Shown: positions 54,823 through 64,000 of the stretch, piece after piece
Position numbering within the stretch: position 1 is the stretch's first letter
Layout of the letters: every line of letters starts with the position of its first letter
Assembly (NCBI GenBank): GCA_037318855.1
Contig: CP134874.1
Location: forward strand, 2,418,598 to 2,482,597
Length of the DNA: 64,000 bases
Origin: Candidatus Sedimenticola sp. (ex Thyasira tokunagai)
Lineage (GTDB): Bacteria > Pseudomonadota > Gammaproteobacteria > Chromatiales > Chromatiaceae
Reading direction: 5' to 3'
Program-made: the position numbers and the translations under genes
Notes under the pieces: generated by a model
The model's input: only the letters and a program-made list of their open reading frames with translations
Told to the model about the DNA's origin: nothing
Databases searched by the model: none

Positions 54823-55641
54823 TTACTCTGGGACCTGTGGCGTTTCCACCGCAGTTGTAGCATCTGGAGCTGGTTTAGCAGCCTCTATGGGGGTTTCAAC
54901 CACCGGCTCAGGTGCCAACGTTTCCACTTCGGGTACCTTAAACTTACTGACCAGAATAAGCATCCCCACCTTCGGATGATCGATAAAGTGGAGTTCGCCA
55001 CTGCGCATCTTGCGATGGTTGGTGATACGGTAGTCTCTGTACATCGACTGCAGAGCAAAGCTGCCTGCATCGACTGTGTTGGAGATATCCCTTGCCTCCC
55101 TATGTGTGAGATCAAAATTTAGGTGCAGGTAGCGCTGCACACTGACCTGGATAACGCCTTCGAGGATTGGTGTTTCAGAGGCAATTTGATCATTTGAGGT
55201 AAGGTGCAGGGGTACGGTCTCATCACGTGACCTCATCTGCTGTCGCCAAGCAGTATGGATCAGGGGCATAAGCTTGCCACGGCTTCTTTTCAACCGACTG
55301 AGCTCACTGGTCAGGCGCCACTCACTTTCAGGTAATAGAGTGTAGAGGGCGGTGGGTAAACCAATCTCATCTGAAACTATAGGTGTTTCAGCAGCAGTGG
55401 CTGGGCTTCCCCTTCTGGTATTCTCCTCGGCTATAGAAAAACGAAAGGCGCCTTCAAAATCGGGACTGCCTGGTTCGTCACTCCACTGTTCCGTACTGCC
55501 TGCACCGGCACTGTTGTGAGTGAAGATGATCATCTCCACGTCGTACCAGGGAGCTTCATCTCTTCTCTGGGCGGAGGAGGAGATGGGGAGAAGGAGAGCA
55601 AAGCAGCTGATTGCAGTAACTATTTGGCGAATATTTCTCAT
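54823..55641 (-). CDS. csiV: CsiV family protein (exported, peptidoglycan-binding)
   Basis: Start at ATG 55641 is preferred because it begins the signal peptide MRNIRQIVTAISCFALLLPI; a GTG at 55710 would overlap the mfd stop but adds 23 unlikely residues. The mature protein starts with the family mark WYDVEMIIFTHNS and continues RRYLHLNFDL-like segments (VQRYLHLNFDL), ending in a Pro/Ala/Glu-rich tail. CsiV supports PBP1A-dependent cell-wall synthesis in Vibrio. mfd lies immediately upstream, and in other gammaproteobacteria the two are neighbours. Confidence 0.88.
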   Translation of the reverse strand: MRNIRQIVTAISCFALLLPISSSAQRRDEAPWYDVEMIIFTHNSAGAGSTEQWSDEPGSPDFEGAFRFSIAEENTRRGSPATAAETPIVSDEIGLPTALYTLLPESEWRLTSELSRLKRSRGKLMPLIHTAWRQQMRSRDETVPLHLTSNDQIASETPILEGVIQVSVQRYLHLNFDLTHREARDISNTVDAGSFALQSMYRDYRITNHRKMRSGELHFIDHPKVGMLILVSKFKVPEVETLAPEPVVETPIEAAKPAPDATTAVETPQVPE

Positions 55642-55709
55642 AGTGTTTCTTGTTATTACCGGTTTGTCGCTTGCCCCATTGTCCATCGCCGGGGTGGAAA
55701 AGTCATTCA

Positions 55710-58700
55710 CTACACACCTGTTATTTCATCGAGCATGGCTGTGATTTGTGAAATACGCTGTTCACGCTCTGACATGTCGATAAAAAAGCGTATCTTGTCG
55801 GCACCGTCAAGCTTATACTTTTTTGGTTTGGTCTGAATCAAATGGATGATCCTCCCAGGGTCAATCTTTGGCTCACCACTGAAGAGGATACGGCCGCTGC
55901 TTGGTCCTGCTTCGATCTTGGAAATCCCCAGGGGATTTGCTTTAAGCTTAAGCTCCGTGATACCAAAGAGCACCTTGGCCGGATCGGGTAACAGACCGAA
56001 GCGGTCGATCATCTCCACCTGCAGTTCTCTCAGCTCTTCTCGGTCGGCAGCACTAGCGATACGCTTATAGAGCACCAGGCGGCTGTGGACATCGGGCAGA
56101 TAATCCTCCGGCAGCAGGGCCGGCAGTTGCAGGTCAATCTCGGCACCGTGATCAAGCGGCCGGTCGAGGTTGGGGGTTTCACCCGCCTTCAGTGCTTTGA
56201 CGGCGCGCTCCAACAACTCGGTATAGAGCGAGAAACCCACCTCATGGATCTGTCCGCTCTGCCCTTCACCCAGCAACTCACCGGCGCCGCGTATCTCAAG
56301 ATCGTGCGTTGCCAGAGTAAATCCCGCACCAAGATCTTCAAGGGATTCAATAGCTTCAAGCCTCTTCTTTGCGTCTGGCGTTAATGTCTTTGGTGGTGGT
56401 GTAATAAGGTAGGCGTAGGCACGATGATGAGAACGTCCAACCCGTCCACGCAGTTGATGAAGTTGAGCCAGCCCCAGTTTGTCGGCACGGTTGATGATGA
56501 TGGTGTTGGCGCTGGGTACATCGATGCCACTCTCAATAATGGTGGTACAGACCAGGATGTTGAAGCGTTGGTGGTAGAAGTCGCGCATGATCGCTTCCAA
56601 CTCACGCTCACGCATCTGTCCATGAGCTACCTGAACACGTACCCCCGGCATCAGCCGCTCCAGACGAGCGGCGGCGTTCTCAATGGTGCTGACTTCATTA
56701 TGTAGAAAATAGACCTGGCCGCCGCGTTTTATCTCACGCTGACACGCCTCTTCAACCAATACATCGTTCCACTGGCTGACAAATGTTTTGATCGGGTGCC
56801 TTGCTGCTGGTGGTGTGGCGATAATGGAGAGGTCGCGCATACCTGACATCGCCAAATTGAGCGTTCGGGGGATGGGGGTTGCGGTGAGGGTGAGCATATC
56901 CACCTCGCTACGCAGGGATTTGAGGCGCTCTTTGTGGCGAACACCAAAGCGGTGCTCCTCATCGATGATCACCAGCCCCAGGTTTTTGAACTTGACGCTG
57001 TCACTCAGCAACTTGTGGGTGCCGATAACGATATCCACCTGACCGTTGGCTAACCCCTCAATGATGGCTGTCTGCTGCTTGCCGGTACGGAAACGTGACA
57101 GACTCTCTACCTTCATAGGCCAGTCGGCGAAGCGGTCTGAAAAATTGTTGTAGTGTTGCTGAGCAAGTAGGGTGGTGGGAACCAGTACCGCCACCTGCTT
57201 GCCACCATTGACGGCGGCAAAGGCGGCACGCATGGCCACTTCGGTTTTACCGAAGCCGACATCACCGCAGACCACACGGTCCATCGGTTGAGGGTTCTCC
57301 ATGTCATTAAGCACGGCATCAATAGTCTGCTGCTGATCCGGCGTCTCCTCGAACTCGAAGGAGGTGGCAAAGGTTGCGTACTCCTCTCCGGGCTCCGGAA
57401 AGGCGTAGCCCTGGTTGGCGGCGCGACGGGCATAGATCTCCAACAACTCAGCCGCCACATCTCGTGCCTGCTCTGCCGCTTTGCGTTTGACCCGCTCCCA
57501 CTGGTCTCCACCGAGACGGTGCAGAGGTGCGTTCTCTGGTGAGGCGCCGGCGTAGCGGCTGATCATGTGCAGGGAGGAGACCGGCACATAGAGCTTATCT
57601 CCCTTGGCGTACTCCAGAGTCAGAAACTCGGTGGCCATACCGCCTACTTCCAGGGCTTGAAGCCCAAGATAGCGACCGACACCATGATCTTCATGGACTA
57701 CAGGAGCACCGATGTGCAGCTCGGTCAGGTTGCGCACCACCTGTTCTGCATCACGATGTTTGGCACTCCTGCGCCGCTCTTGGCGCACCCTTTCTCCCAG
57801 TAGCTGGCTTTCAGTGATGGTTAGCAATCGATCCTGGTCCAACCAAAGGCCCTGCTCCAGTGGAGCGACGGTGAGGCCGAGGGGGATATCAGAGTCGACG
57901 AAGGTACGCCAGCTCTCAACACCCGTTGGTCGGATGCCGTAGCTATTGAGCGTCTCATTCAGCATCTCGCGTCGACCGGCACTCTCAGCGATAAAAAGTA
58001 TCCGGCCGGGATCACTGTCGATGAAATCCAGCAGCGCGCCCGCGGGGCGGTTTGCCCGTGCCTGAAAACTGAGGGGAGGGGGGCTGTGAGTGGCAAAGTT
58101 GTGAAAAGCGGTAAATCCTTTGTTTTTGCTTTCTATTTCACCTCTCTGTAGCTCAATCAAGCGCCCTCTATTGAGCCGGTTGGCCAGCTCGTCGCTCTCG
58201 AGATAGAGCCGCTTTGGAATCAGCAGGGGACGTTCGGTATCGTGGCTGCGCTGTTCATAGCGCTGATGCACCTGCTCTAAAAACAGTTCGGCCTGATCTC
58301 TCGCCTGAGCACTTTTTATCGTCAGGAGCCTGTCCGGGAGGAAATCGAAGAGTGTTGCCGTAGAATCAAAAAAGAGTGGCAGGTAATACTCCAATCCACC
58401 CGGAGCATTACCGTTGGATACCTCGCGATAGATAAGGCTGTTTTGTGGGTCGCCGTCAAAAGTGTTGCGGTAGGCTTGGCGGAAATGGCCAATGCCGGCC
58501 TCGTCCAGAGGAAACTCCCTGGCAGGCAACATCTCAATGCGTTTGATCTTATTGATGGTGCGCTGGCTTTCCGGATCGAAGGTGCGAATACTCTCGATCT
58601 CTTCGTCAAAAAGATCGATGCGGTAGGGTGTGTTGCTGCCCATGGGGAAAAGATCAAGTAGTGCCCCGCGAATTGCGTACTCGCCGTGCCCTATCACCTG

Positions 58701-59204
58701 GGATACGCAGTGGTAACCTGCCTGTTCCAGCTGACGGCGCATCGTATCCAGTGATAGAGAGTTGCCCACCTCCAGGACCAGGGTGTGTGCATCCAGGTAG
58801 GCCTTAGGCGGCAACCGCTGGAGTAGAGTGCTTACCGGCAGGATCAAAACTCCCCGTTGCATGCTGCTGAGGCGATGGAGCGTCAATAATCGTTGGGATA
58901 CCAGCTCCGGCAGGGGAGAGAATACATCGTAGGGCAGGGTCTCCCAATCGGGAAAACTGAGCACCTCTGCCCCTGTTTCGCCCAGGAGAAATTTCAGCCC
59001 GCCTTCCAGTTGCAATGCTACCTGGGCATCATCCGCCAATACCAGCAGCAAACCGTCAAATCGCTCTGCTGCCGCTGCAATGGCGACGCTATCACTCATC
59101 CCGTAGAGACGCCCCCAAGCCAGGCGTTCATTATCCGTTGAGGGGAGGGGAGGATTGAGTGGGTCCGCCAGGGGTTTCCGGCTGATGTTGCTACTATCTG
59201 TCAT
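55710..59204 (-). CDS. mfd: Transcription-repair coupling factor
   Basis: 1164 aa, full length. UvrB-homology N-terminal region, RNA polymerase-interacting domain (GAPVVHEDHGVGRYLGLQAL), and an SF2 translocase: Walker A GDVGFGKTEVAMRAAFAAV, DEEH box, TATPIPRTL, and QLRGRVGRSHHRAYAYL. It releases stalled RNA polymerase and recruits UvrA. The csiV gene follows. Confidence 0.97.
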   Translation of the reverse strand: MTDSSNISRKPLADPLNPPLPSTDNERLAWGRLYGMSDSVAIAAAAERFDGLLLVLADDAQVALQLEGGLKFLLGETGAEVLSFPDWETLPYDVFSPLPELVSQRLLTLHRLSSMQRGVLILPVSTLLQRLPPKAYLDAHTLVLEVGNSLSLDTMRRQLEQAGYHCVSQVIGHGEYAIRGALLDLFPMGSNTPYRIDLFDEEIESIRTFDPESQRTINKIKRIEMLPAREFPLDEAGIGHFRQAYRNTFDGDPQNSLIYREVSNGNAPGGLEYYLPLFFDSTATLFDFLPDRLLTIKSAQARDQAELFLEQVHQRYEQRSHDTERPLLIPKRLYLESDELANRLNRGRLIELQRGEIESKNKGFTAFHNFATHSPPPLSFQARANRPAGALLDFIDSDPGRILFIAESAGRREMLNETLNSYGIRPTGVESWRTFVDSDIPLGLTVAPLEQGLWLDQDRLLTITESQLLGERVRQERRRSAKHRDAEQVVRNLTELHIGAPVVHEDHGVGRYLGLQALEVGGMATEFLTLEYAKGDKLYVPVSSLHMISRYAGASPENAPLHRLGGDQWERVKRKAAEQARDVAAELLEIYARRAANQGYAFPEPGEEYATFATSFEFEETPDQQQTIDAVLNDMENPQPMDRVVCGDVGFGKTEVAMRAAFAAVNGGKQVAVLVPTTLLAQQHYNNFSDRFADWPMKVESLSRFRTGKQQTAIIEGLANGQVDIVIGTHKLLSDSVKFKNLGLVIIDEEHRFGVRHKERLKSLRSEVDMLTLTATPIPRTLNLAMSGMRDLSIIATPPAARHPIKTFVSQWNDVLVEEACQREIKRGGQVYFLHNEVSTIENAAARLERLMPGVRVQVAHGQMRERELEAIMRDFYHQRFNILVCTTIIESGIDVPSANTIIINRADKLGLAQLHQLRGRVGRSHHRAYAYLITPPPKTLTPDAKKRLEAIESLEDLGAGFTLATHDLEIRGAGELLGEGQSGQIHEVGFSLYTELLERAVKALKAGETPNLDRPLDHGAEIDLQLPALLPEDYLPDVHSRLVLYKRIASAADREELRELQVEMIDRFGLLPDPAKVLFGITELKLKANPLGISKIEAGPSSGRILFSGEPKIDPGRIIHLIQTKPKKYKLDGADKIRFFIDMSEREQRISQITAMLDEITGV

Positions 59205-59345
59205 GGATTATGGCTATCTGTGATGAGGGGGGATTCTCTCACACCCATTAGCCTGTCTGAAAGCAGTCAATAAAATTTCAGTATGATCCTGAGGTAATCA
59301 GGTAGAATTTTACTATCGATAATTTCCTGCAGGGTATGAAATTCG

Positions 59346-61310
59346 ATGGAGATTGATGTGAACGAAGATGTCCAGGGGCCATCCTGGCGGATGAAAAAAT
59401 CACTGCTACTGCGCCTTGGTATCGCTATGGGCGCCATTATTATCCTGGCAATGATTGGCATGTTCAGTTCCATATTCGTGGCGGAGAACTCAGAAGGTTT
59501 TGCTGCTGCAATCAACCATGCAGGTACCCTGCGTATGCAATCTTACCGGGTTGCCAGCAGTCTGGTTCATGGCACCGGAGTAGATGCAGATGGCGCCGGT
59601 GAACAGACCAGGAGATTGGTTGAGGAGTTTGAGGAGCGCCTGCATAGCCCGCGAATTCACAAGGTACTCGGTGAGGGGGCCGCCTGGGAGGTCGTTGACG
59701 CCTACCAAACGGTGGAGCAGGAGTGGGTGGAAGCGATACGTCCTCATCTGGAGCGTTATCTGGACCTGATAAGCAGTCCACAGATTGCCAGTAAACGGGC
59801 AGAGATAGCCAGTGAACAGATCTACTATCTCTCTGGTGTGGATAACTTTGTTCAGAAGATTCATGCGCTGGTGAAAGCTTTGGAGCTTGATGAGAATAAG
59901 CGAAATGAGCAGCTGCGCCTGATTCAGATTATCTCCATCATCATCACCTTGTTGGTGGCGGCTTTTACCCTCTATTTAACCCAGCGCAGTATTTTGACAC
60001 CATTAAAAGACTTGCTGCTGTGTGCCGGCGCCGCACGCCATGGTGATCTTTCAGTGAGAAGCCGCTATGTCGGTGAAGATGAGCTAGGACAACTGGGGTA
60101 TGCGTTTAACCTGATGGCGGAGGATCTGTCGAAACACTATGCCGATCTCGCTGAGCTAGTGCACGAGAAGACCGTCGACCTTGAGCGGAGCAACCACTCA
60201 CTTGAACTGCTCTACAGCACGACCAAGCGATTGAGTGAGTCCTCTCTTGATGAGGATGTGCTTGAAGGGCTGATTCATGATATTGAGCAGCTAACCGGTG
60301 TTAGTGGCGGCACCATCTGCCTTGGAGGTCCAGGTGACCAAAGGGCATTCCGGCTGGCCTCCACGATTAATTTGAATCCTGATGGGCTGGGTGGGGACTG
60401 TTCACGCTGTTTCGGTGATGGTACTTCGCACCAGATTGAGATTTCCAATATCGGGGGAAAGGGTTGCCGTACGCTCTATTCTGTACCCATTCGTGATCAG
60501 GAAAACCACTTTGGCGTGCTATTGGTGGAACTCTCCACAGATGATGCTGCAGAGCTGGAAGATTGGCAGAAACCGCTACTGGAGACGGTGGTAAGTCATA
60601 TCGCACTGGCAATCAATACCGCCCAAAAAGCCTCCCAAAACCGCTTGCTCTCACGTCTGGAGGAGCGCAGCGTTATCGCACGTGAGCTTCACGACTCAAT
60701 TGCACAGTCTCTCTCCTATCTGAAGATTCAAGTCAGTCGGCTGGAAAAGAGTATCACTGATGAGTGTGGTAGAGACGATAACCTGGTGATTACCGCGAGA
60801 CTGAGAAGTGCTTTGAATGGTGCTTATCGACAGCTGCGTGAACTATTGGCAACCTTCAGGCTGAGAATCAGTGAAGCGGGCCTGGGCGCTGCACTTGAGG
60901 CTACGGTAATGGAGTTCCGGGAAAGGAGCGAAATAGAGATCGTGTTGGTGGACCGAATTGCCAACTGCAAATTTGATCCCAACTCAGAAATCCACCTGAT
61001 TCAGATTATTCGAGAAGCACTTTCCAATGTCATCCGTCATGCTAATGCCACTCATGCCCACGTATCAGTAGAGTGCGACCAGAAAGGCGAGGTGACTCTT
61101 CTGGTGGAGGATGATGGTGTTGGTATTGATGAAGAGAGTGACGTAATGCTGCATTATGGGATGCCGATAATGAAAGAACGGGCGGAGAGACTGGGTGGAT
61201 CACTGACAGTAAGTGAGTCGCCATCGGGCGGCACAAGCGTTAAACTGGCATTTTCCGTTTCAGACCCTCTTTTCCAAGATCAGGACGGTGAAGCGCAAAC
61301 AGGCCTATGA
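59346..61310 (+). CDS. narX: Nitrate/nitrite sensor histidine kinase NarX
   Basis: 654 aa. First membrane helix (~17-45), then the NarX P-box-type ligand motif AAAINHAGTLRMQSYRVASS, a periplasmic helical domain, a second membrane helix (~193-215), HAMP, a central GAF-like domain with a cysteine cluster, and HisKA_3/HATPase with His449 in ARELHDSIAQSLSYLKIQVS. It senses nitrate/nitrite and phosphorylates NarL, encoded downstream with an ATGA overlap. An ATG at 59388 is a less likely alternative. Confidence 0.92.
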   Translation: MEIDVNEDVQGPSWRMKKSLLLRLGIAMGAIIILAMIGMFSSIFVAENSEGFAAAINHAGTLRMQSYRVASSLVHGTGVDADGAGEQTRRLVEEFEERLHSPRIHKVLGEGAAWEVVDAYQTVEQEWVEAIRPHLERYLDLISSPQIASKRAEIASEQIYYLSGVDNFVQKIHALVKALELDENKRNEQLRLIQIISIIITLLVAAFTLYLTQRSILTPLKDLLLCAGAARHGDLSVRSRYVGEDELGQLGYAFNLMAEDLSKHYADLAELVHEKTVDLERSNHSLELLYSTTKRLSESSLDEDVLEGLIHDIEQLTGVSGGTICLGGPGDQRAFRLASTINLNPDGLGGDCSRCFGDGTSHQIEISNIGGKGCRTLYSVPIRDQENHFGVLLVELSTDDAAELEDWQKPLLETVVSHIALAINTAQKASQNRLLSRLEERSVIARELHDSIAQSLSYLKIQVSRLEKSITDECGRDDNLVITARLRSALNGAYRQLRELLATFRLRISEAGLGAALEATVMEFRERSEIEIVLVDRIANCKFDPNSEIHLIQIIREALSNVIRHANATHAHVSVECDQKGEVTLLVEDDGVGIDEESDVMLHYGMPIMKERAERLGGSLTVSESPSGGTSVKLAFSVSDPLFQDQDGEAQTGL

Positions 61311-61966
61311 GAGACAAAATGGATAAATCGGCACCCTACACTCTGCTTGCTATCGACGATCACCCGCTGTTTCGTAAAGGGGTGGCTGATCTTATAGACA
61401 TGGAAGACTCGATCGAGCTGGTGGGTGAGGCGGCATCCGGATTGGAAGGGCTAAGGCTGGCCAAAGAGCTTGAGCCCGACTTTATCCTACTGGATATTAA
61501 TATGAAGGGTATGGGGGGGCTGGAGACTCTGAAAGCAATAAAGGATGCTGGAGTTGAGTCCAGAGTTTTGATGCTGACGGTGTCTGATAATGAAGAGGAT
61601 GTTATCTCCGCCCTGCGAAATGGTGCTGATGGTTATCTACTGAAGGATATGGAACCTGAGGATATTCTTGCCTGCCTTAAAAAGGCGGCAGAGGGCACGA
61701 TTGTTATAAATGAGCGCCTGACTCAACTGTTGGCGCACTCACTCCGAGAGGGTAAACTGACCGAACGCAATGTCGGTTACGCTGATCTGACGGAGCGGGA
61801 GAGAGAGATACTCGACCTCATCGCCAGCGGCATGAGTAACAAGCTTATTGCGCAGACACTGCATATCACCGAGGGAACGGTAAAGGTGCATGTGAAACAC
61901 CTACTCAAGAAGCTGGGGTTGCACTCACGAGTTGAGGCTGCAGTCTGGGCGCTCAAACAGAGTTGA
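61307..61966 (+). CDS. narL: Nitrate/nitrite response regulator NarL/NarP family
   Basis: Receiver domain (LLAIDDHPLFRKGVADLI) with phospho-acceptor Asp63, or Asp59 if translation starts at MDKSAPY (61319), as in E. coli NarL. A C-terminal LuxR-type helix-turn-helix follows (LTEREREILDLIASGMSNKL, ITEGTVKVHVKHLLKKLGL). The gene overlaps narX by four bases. A NarL-type site lies in the nap leader 0.7 kb downstream. Confidence 0.92.
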   Translation: MRDKMDKSAPYTLLAIDDHPLFRKGVADLIDMEDSIELVGEAASGLEGLRLAKELEPDFILLDINMKGMGGLETLKAIKDAGVESRVLMLTVSDNEEDVISALRNGADGYLLKDMEPEDILACLKKAAEGTIVINERLTQLLAHSLREGKLTERNVGYADLTEREREILDLIASGMSNKLIAQTLHITEGTVKVHVKHLLKKLGLHSRVEAAVWALKQS

Positions 61967-62042
61967 ATGGATGGAGTCGACCTGGTTCTAACCTTGGTTC
62001 CCCTGAACTTGCTTCATTAACTTCATAAGCTACCATTTATTC

Positions 62043-62289
62043 TTTAACCCAGATTCCGCAGTTGACCGCTCCATTCTGAGGCTAAGTGACTGATATTAAG
62101 AGCATTGATATCAATTTATGCTTTCACCCGCTGGGTGAGTCACGCTACGGAGTGAATTGCACGCTTGCGGTGGCGCATGGCGGCGTTACAACTCCTTGCA
62201 ATAGACTAACTATTACGCGTCGTTGTGCCTTGCCCTGCACCACCGCAAACGCACACTTCACCCCGTCCAACTGCGGATTCTAGGTTTAA
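62043..62289. mobile_element. MITE-like element with terminal inverted repeats
   Basis: Imperfect 24-25-base inverted ends (left 62043-62066 includes GATTCCGCAGTTG; right 62265-62289 includes CAACTGCGGATTC). A second, internal inverted repeat CGGAGTGAATTGCACGCTTG vs CGGGGTGAAGTGTGCGTTTG (with GCGGTGG) forms a long imperfect palindrome. No transposase is encoded. The ends resemble those of IS elements with a GATTCCGCAGTTG terminus. Confidence 0.65.
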
Positions 62290-62538
62290 GGAGACTCTGA
62301 TCAAGTCATGATTGCTTTACGCCGACTAAAATTGCCCCAGTTTGCTCCGAAGGTTGCAGCAATAGAGTGGCTATTGCCCCTCACTTCGAAACAAACTGGA
62401 ACAATTTTATCTCAGCCTAAATCTAACCAGACTTAATCGGAGGCTCCTTAACGGTAGCTTCAATTAGAAAAACTGTTAATTCCATCCAGTGCATCTGTTG
62501 TGACGAACATACCCTCCATCACATCTTTGATGGCACAT

Positions 62539-62583
62539 AAAAAAGCCAAGCGCACATTATTCAGAGAATGCTTGGACTTTTTG
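62539..62583. terminator. Hairpin with T-run (probable terminator)
   Basis: AAAAAAGCCAAGC ... GCTTGGACTTTTTG: a 6-8-bp stem with a long loop, A-rich before and T-rich after. It ends the narXL region and could work in both directions. Confidence 0.6.
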
Positions 62584-62627
62584 TAATTTATTAATAACTA
62601 ATGGAATATTTGTACTTTTACTATGAA

Positions 62628-62649
62628 ATATTGGTATAAATACCAATAT
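62628..62649. promoter_or_regulatory. Palindromic site ATATTGGTAT-AA-ATACCAATAT in nap leader
   Basis: Perfect 10-bp arms. Each arm contains TACCAAT, which fits the NarL heptamer TACYNMT on opposite strands, although the heptamers point outward relative to a standard 7-2-7 site. It is the strongest palindrome in the leader. Confidence 0.5.
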
Positions 62650-62699
62650 AAATAAAAGAATACCAGAGCGTCAAAGTAGGTAATTATATACAGTATAAA

Positions 62700-62715
62700 T
62701 ACCCACTTAGTGGTA
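62700..62715. promoter_or_regulatory. NarL/NarP-type 7-2-7 site
   Basis: TACCCAC-TT-AGTGGTA: two convergent heptamers separated by two bases. TACCCAC matches TACYYMT at six of seven positions and TACCACT (minus strand) fits TACYNMT. It lies ~130 bases before napF. Confidence 0.55.
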
Positions 62716-62774
62716 CTCCCTAATTACCTAAAACACGGCAACCAATTGAATATATTGGAAATATCATTGTTTAG

Positions 62775-62788
62775 TTGATTAAGGTCAA
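62775..62788. promoter_or_regulatory. FNR/ANR box of the nap operon
   Basis: TTGAT-TAAG-GTCAA, one mismatch from TTGAT-N4-ATCAA, centred ~65 bases before napF. It places the operon under oxygen-sensing FNR-type control; the TAATAT at 62802 is close to the box, so the exact -10 is unclear. Confidence 0.7.
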
Positions 62789-62846
62789 TGTTGTTTATTC
62801 CTAATATATCGAGAATTGCCCATCGCACTATCACGAGCTGGGTTTG

Positions 62847-63362
62847 ATGGTTGGGAAAATAAACAGAATGCAGTTTTTGCGGGGTGATTTTCAGGGTGCT
62901 GGAGATCCCCTCCGTCCCCCTTGGTCTCTCTCTGAATTACAGTTTCAAGATAAGTGCACAGGCTGTGGTGACTGCATCGAAGCCTGTCCCTATCACCTCA
63001 TCTCAGAGGGCCGGGCAAAGTTCCCCGAGATTGATTTCACCAACTACGGTTGTGACTTCTGCGGTGATTGCGTGACGGCATGCAAGCCGGGAGCACTCCA
63101 GCGCGGAGAAGCCAGTGATAGCTCACCATGGAATCTCAAAGCGACCATTCTACCGGCCTGTCTCTCACTTAATGCTGTTGTCTGCCGTTCTTGTGGCGAG
63201 GCCTGCGAGGAACGGGCAATCAGTTTCAAACTTGAGACTGGTGGAATTGCACGACCACTTCTCGATATGAATTCATGTACAGGCTGCGGTGAGTGTTTTG
63301 CAGTCTGCCCGATAAAAGCAGTAAAAATTTCATCAACCGAATCGCGCAACGAAGCAGCGTGA
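62847..63362 (+). CDS. napF: Ferredoxin-type protein NapF
   Basis: ~171 aa from ATG 62847 (a TTG at 62844 opens the frame). Four Fe-S cysteine groups: CTGCGDCIEACP, CDFCGDCVTACK, a degenerate third CRSCGEACEERAI and CTGCGECFAVCP. It is a cytoplasmic iron-sulfur protein that helps NapA maturation. It opens the napFDA operon. Confidence 0.93.
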   Translation: MVGKINRMQFLRGDFQGAGDPLRPPWSLSELQFQDKCTGCGDCIEACPYHLISEGRAKFPEIDFTNYGCDFCGDCVTACKPGALQRGEASDSSPWNLKATILPACLSLNAVVCRSCGEACEERAISFKLETGGIARPLLDMNSCTGCGECFAVCPIKAVKISSTESRNEAA

Positions 63363-63385
63363 AGGGAGTGAGGCAACGTTAAATT

Positions 63386-63649
63386 ATGAATGTATGCAGC
63401 GTTATTGTTCATGCCAAACCGGAGAATTGTGGTGTAGTACAGACCCGGCTAGAGGCGCTTCCCGGCGTAGAGGTTCACGGTGGGGAAGATGAGGGGAAAT
63501 TGATTGTTACTGTGGAGGATGCCGGCGATATATCGGCGGCGGACACCATGATGGCATTTAATTCGGTGGAAGGCGTAATCAGTTCGATCTTGATTTACCA
63601 CTATGGTGGTGACGATCTTGGAGAGGAGGTAATACGTGAAGTTAACTAG
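63386..63649 (+). CDS. napD: Periplasmic nitrate reductase chaperone NapD
   Basis: 87 aa beginning [20 protein letters not shown] and ending in [14 protein letters not shown]. NapD binds the NapA Tat signal peptide to control export and maturation. Its end overlaps the napA start by 14 bases. Confidence 0.93.
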   Translation: MNVCSVIVHAKPENCGVVQTRLEALPGVEVHGGEDEGKLIVTVEDAGDISAADTMMAFNSVEGVISSILIYHYGGDDLGEEVIREVN

Positions 63650-64000
63650 ACGTGATTTTGTAAAGAGCAATGCCATTGCGGCGGCAGCATCCGTGGCGGG
63701 AGTTACCCTACCGATGGGCAAGGCTGCACTGGCGGCTGGAGAGGATGATGGTATTCGTTGGGACAAGGCAGCCTGCCGCTACTGTGGTACCGGTTGTAGT
63801 GTCCTGATGGGGGTGAAAGACGGCAAGGTGGTAGCATCACAGGGTGACCCTGATGCACCGGTAAACAAGGGCCTGAACTGTATTAAAGGCTACTTCCTGC
63901 CAAAGATCCTTTACGGAAAGGATCGCCTGACCCAACCGTTGTTGAGGAAAAAGGGTGGCAAGTTTGACAAGAACGGCAAGTTTGAGCCTGTGAGCTGGGA
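63636..64000 (+). CDS. napA: Periplasmic nitrate reductase catalytic subunit NapA, N-terminal part (3' truncated)
   Basis: A GTG at 63636 follows AGGAGG by six bases. Tat signal [20 protein letters not shown], then the [4Fe-4S] motif [19 protein letters not shown], a later Cys ([11 protein letters not shown]) and the start of the molybdopterin region. The frame is open to the window end. NapA reduces nitrate to nitrite in the periplasm with bis-MGD molybdenum. Confidence 0.95.
   Translation, partial: MKLTRRDFVKSNAIAAAASVAGVTLPMGKAALAAGEDDGIRWDKAACRYCGTGCSVLMGVKDGKVVASQGDPDAPVNKGLNCIKGYFLPKILYGKDRLTQPLLRKKGGKFDKNGKFEPVSW

Noticed and set aside
62086..62283. 65-aa ORF in the narL-napF gap
   Set aside because: It lies wholly inside the inverted repeats of the MITE-like element and has no coding character.

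Overview
The window reads as a gammaproteobacterial chromosome, probably from a facultatively anaerobic, nitrate-respiring organism related to sulfur-oxidising lineages. This is inferred from a narX-narL pair next to a napF-napD-napA operon, a di-haem cytochrome c, the mfd/csiV neighbourhood, gltX/glnS, and REP-like repeats built on GTAGGAGC; no taxonomic search was possible.

Layout. 1-10 kb is ordinary chromosome: the end of a molybdopterin oxidoreductase, a leftward operon (unknown protein, Ser/Thr kinase with a cyclic-nucleotide-binding domain, SDR, B12-binding radical SAM protein), an orphan HypC/HupF chaperone, an acyl-CoA synthetase and a cytochrome c. 10.1-25.1 kb is the most unusual block: a PhoD-like metallophosphatase diverges from four tightly packed giant genes (1123, 1011, 1461 and 505 aa) of uncharacterised families, the first carrying a DUF6603-like region. 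I consider this the best candidate for an undescribed system.

25-47 kb is accessory DNA. It holds a lipoprotein gene split by an IS1595-family element (exact 8-bp target duplication), a 290-bp direct repeat flanking that locus, a cytidylyltransferase/CDP-alcohol transferase pair, a GNAT-like cassette, an XRE-ImmA/DUF4411 toxin-antitoxin-like pair and three IS1595 copies, each frameshifted at a different site. A 9.7-kb integrative element (integrase, AlpA-like regulator, iteron-like repeats, IS256 element, frameshifted cargo) is bounded by a 51-bp repeat of the 3' end of tRNA-Val(CAC). A further degenerate tRNA fragment with a broken integrase at 31.9 kb suggests an older integration at the same site.

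47-64 kb returns to core genome: a GGDEF/EAL protein, gltX, glnS, a duplicated tRNA-Ala/tRNA-Glu unit, csiV, mfd, narXL, a MITE-like element and the start of a nap operon. The nap leader carries an FNR-type box and a NarL/NarP-type 7-2-7 site, consistent with control by the adjacent NarXL. Several frameshifts lie in homopolymer runs, so some pseudogene calls could be sequencing errors.
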